Shown piece by piece: positions 63,438 to 64,000 of a stretch of DNA of 64,000 bases. Both the position numbers and the translations under genes were made by a program. The first letter of the stretch is position 1; the number at the start of each line of letters is the position of its first letter. The stretch is from Haemophilus paracuniculus. Lineage in GTDB: Bacteria; Pseudomonadota; Gammaproteobacteria; Enterobacterales; Pasteurellaceae. The stretch lies in the NCBI RefSeq assembly GCF_002015115.1, contig NZ_MUYA01000004.1, forward strand, positions 155,820 through 219,819. Direction: 5' to 3'. A model generated the notes under the pieces. The model did no database searches and was not told where the DNA came from. It worked only from the letters and a program-made list of their open reading frames with translations.

Positions 63438-64000
63438 TTACCAATACGCACGAACACCAATAACGGTGGTGTTATCACGCACTTTTGAGGTTTTTGCACC
63501 GTTGGTGTAGTTTTTGGTGCTTGCTGTTTTCCACTCTACGAAGGTTTTTAAGTATTTCGGTACGATGTAATACTCTGTGCCCACCATAAATTCGTGGGTT
63601 TTCGCTTTGCGGTTGTTCGCTGAGGTTTTGTCGGTTTTGAACGCATACATTGTGTAAGCGTTTAATTGGTCGGTAACTTTTTGGTAAACCACCGTTCTCA
63701 CTTGGTTTTGGGTGCGTTTATTACCCAAAATACCGCTTTGGTTTTTACCGATGCTACGCTCTAAGTCTAAGCCAAGGGTGGTTTTGTCAAAGGTGTATTT
63801 GGTGCCGAGTGAGTAAGCGGTACGATTTGAATCGTTCATAAAACGCTCGCGAGTTACGCCCGTTGCCACGGTGGCACTTTGTTTGTCGTCAATTTTGTGC
63901 TTGTAGATTGCCGCCAAACCCCATACATCTTTACGCTCAACGGCCAAATCTAAACCGTTGTTGCCACGTTGGCTGCGGTCGCCGTAGAATCCACCCACTT
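63438..64000 (-). CDS. Outer-membrane porin, OmpP2/OmpH-like (3' part only)
   Basis: The last 187 residues or so of a general porin; the gene runs past base 64000, so signal peptide and N-terminal strands are outside. Alternating strands (LAAIYKHKIDDKQSATVATGV, YSLGTKYTFDKTTLGLDLERS, AYTMYAFKT, EFMVGTEYYIVPKYLKTFVEWKTA) end with the aromatic C-terminal GVRAYW recognised by the BAM complex. Trimeric diffusion channel of the Pasteurellaceae type. Confidence 0.88.
   Translation of the reverse strand, partial: VGGFYGDRSQRGNNGLDLAVERKDVWGLAAIYKHKIDDKQSATVATGVTRERFMNDSNRTAYSLGTKYTFDKTTLGLDLERSIGKNQSGILGNKRTQNQVRTVVYQKVTDQLNAYTMYAFKTDKTSANNRKAKTHEFMVGTEYYIVPKYLKTFVEWKTASTKNYTNGAKTSKVRDNTTVIGVRAYW

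Overview
The window is chromosomal DNA of a member of the Pasteurellaceae. Copies of the 9-mer ACAAGCGGT (and GCAAGCGGT) are scattered through genes and intergenic gaps from about 13.8 kb to the right end. This is the uptake signal sequence (USS) of the Actinobacillus pleuropneumoniae/Mannheimia/Bibersteinia branch, not the Haemophilus influenzae form. Gene content and order agree: 6S RNA between zapA and the folate cyclo-ligase gene, hemE-yjaG-hupA, nudE-cysQ-zwf-pgl-gnd, a TehB with an N-terminal cupin-like part, an HI1450-type protein and an OmpP2-like porin. The genus cannot be fixed from the sequence alone. Layout: 0-13.0 kb is one AT-rich leftward operon of 13 genes for a surface polysaccharide (O-antigen or capsule). 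It holds Wzz, Wzy, Wzx, three glycosyltransferases, a PglC-like initiating transferase, a PglE-like aminotransferase, an ATP-grasp protein, a HAD hydrolase, and three genes (IspD/TarI-type cytidylyltransferase, SDR reductase, LicD) that together suggest a CDP-alditol pathway and transfer of an alditol phosphate to the glycan. USS are almost absent from this block, so it looks acquired. 13-37 kb is core genome: plsY/folB, cdd, nagBA, rsmD, ftsYEX, glmM, fau-6S RNA-zapA, hemE, hupA, ubiD, trmL, kdsC, yggS, tehB, an HpaC-like flavin reductase, an HI1450-like DNA mimic and the 2-oxoglutarate dehydrogenase genes sucA and sucB. 37-53 kb carries adk, priA, glyA (with a PurR box), nadK, dksA, pcnB, potABC (no potD), an adenine permease and sucCD. 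53-64 kb carries rluE-nudE-cysQ, the complete oxidative pentose phosphate set zwf-pgl-gnd, a lone sapF, a nitroreductase, yqhA, gor, a small repeat-containing lipoprotein and the 3' part of a porin. The most unusual items are: (1) a 78-codon ORF between sucA and sucB that encodes only the N-terminal nucleotide-binding strand of FtsZ, with its own Shine-Dalgarno and stop; (2) the CDP-alditol/LicD gene set, which parallels the mammalian ISPD/fukutin system; (3) an ATP-grasp/HAD pair between pglC-like and pglE-like genes; (4) pcnB with no usable ATG and a likely AUU start; (5) a G-variant of the USS (ACAAGGGGT) repeatedly placed at gene ends; (6) a nested long-hairpin intergenic element downstream of gor; (7) a lone SapF with a degenerate ABC signature and Asp for the Walker B glutamate; (8) a lipoprotein built of two 41-residue Cx12C repeats. 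All protein functions are read from sequence motifs and memory of the families; no searches were run.
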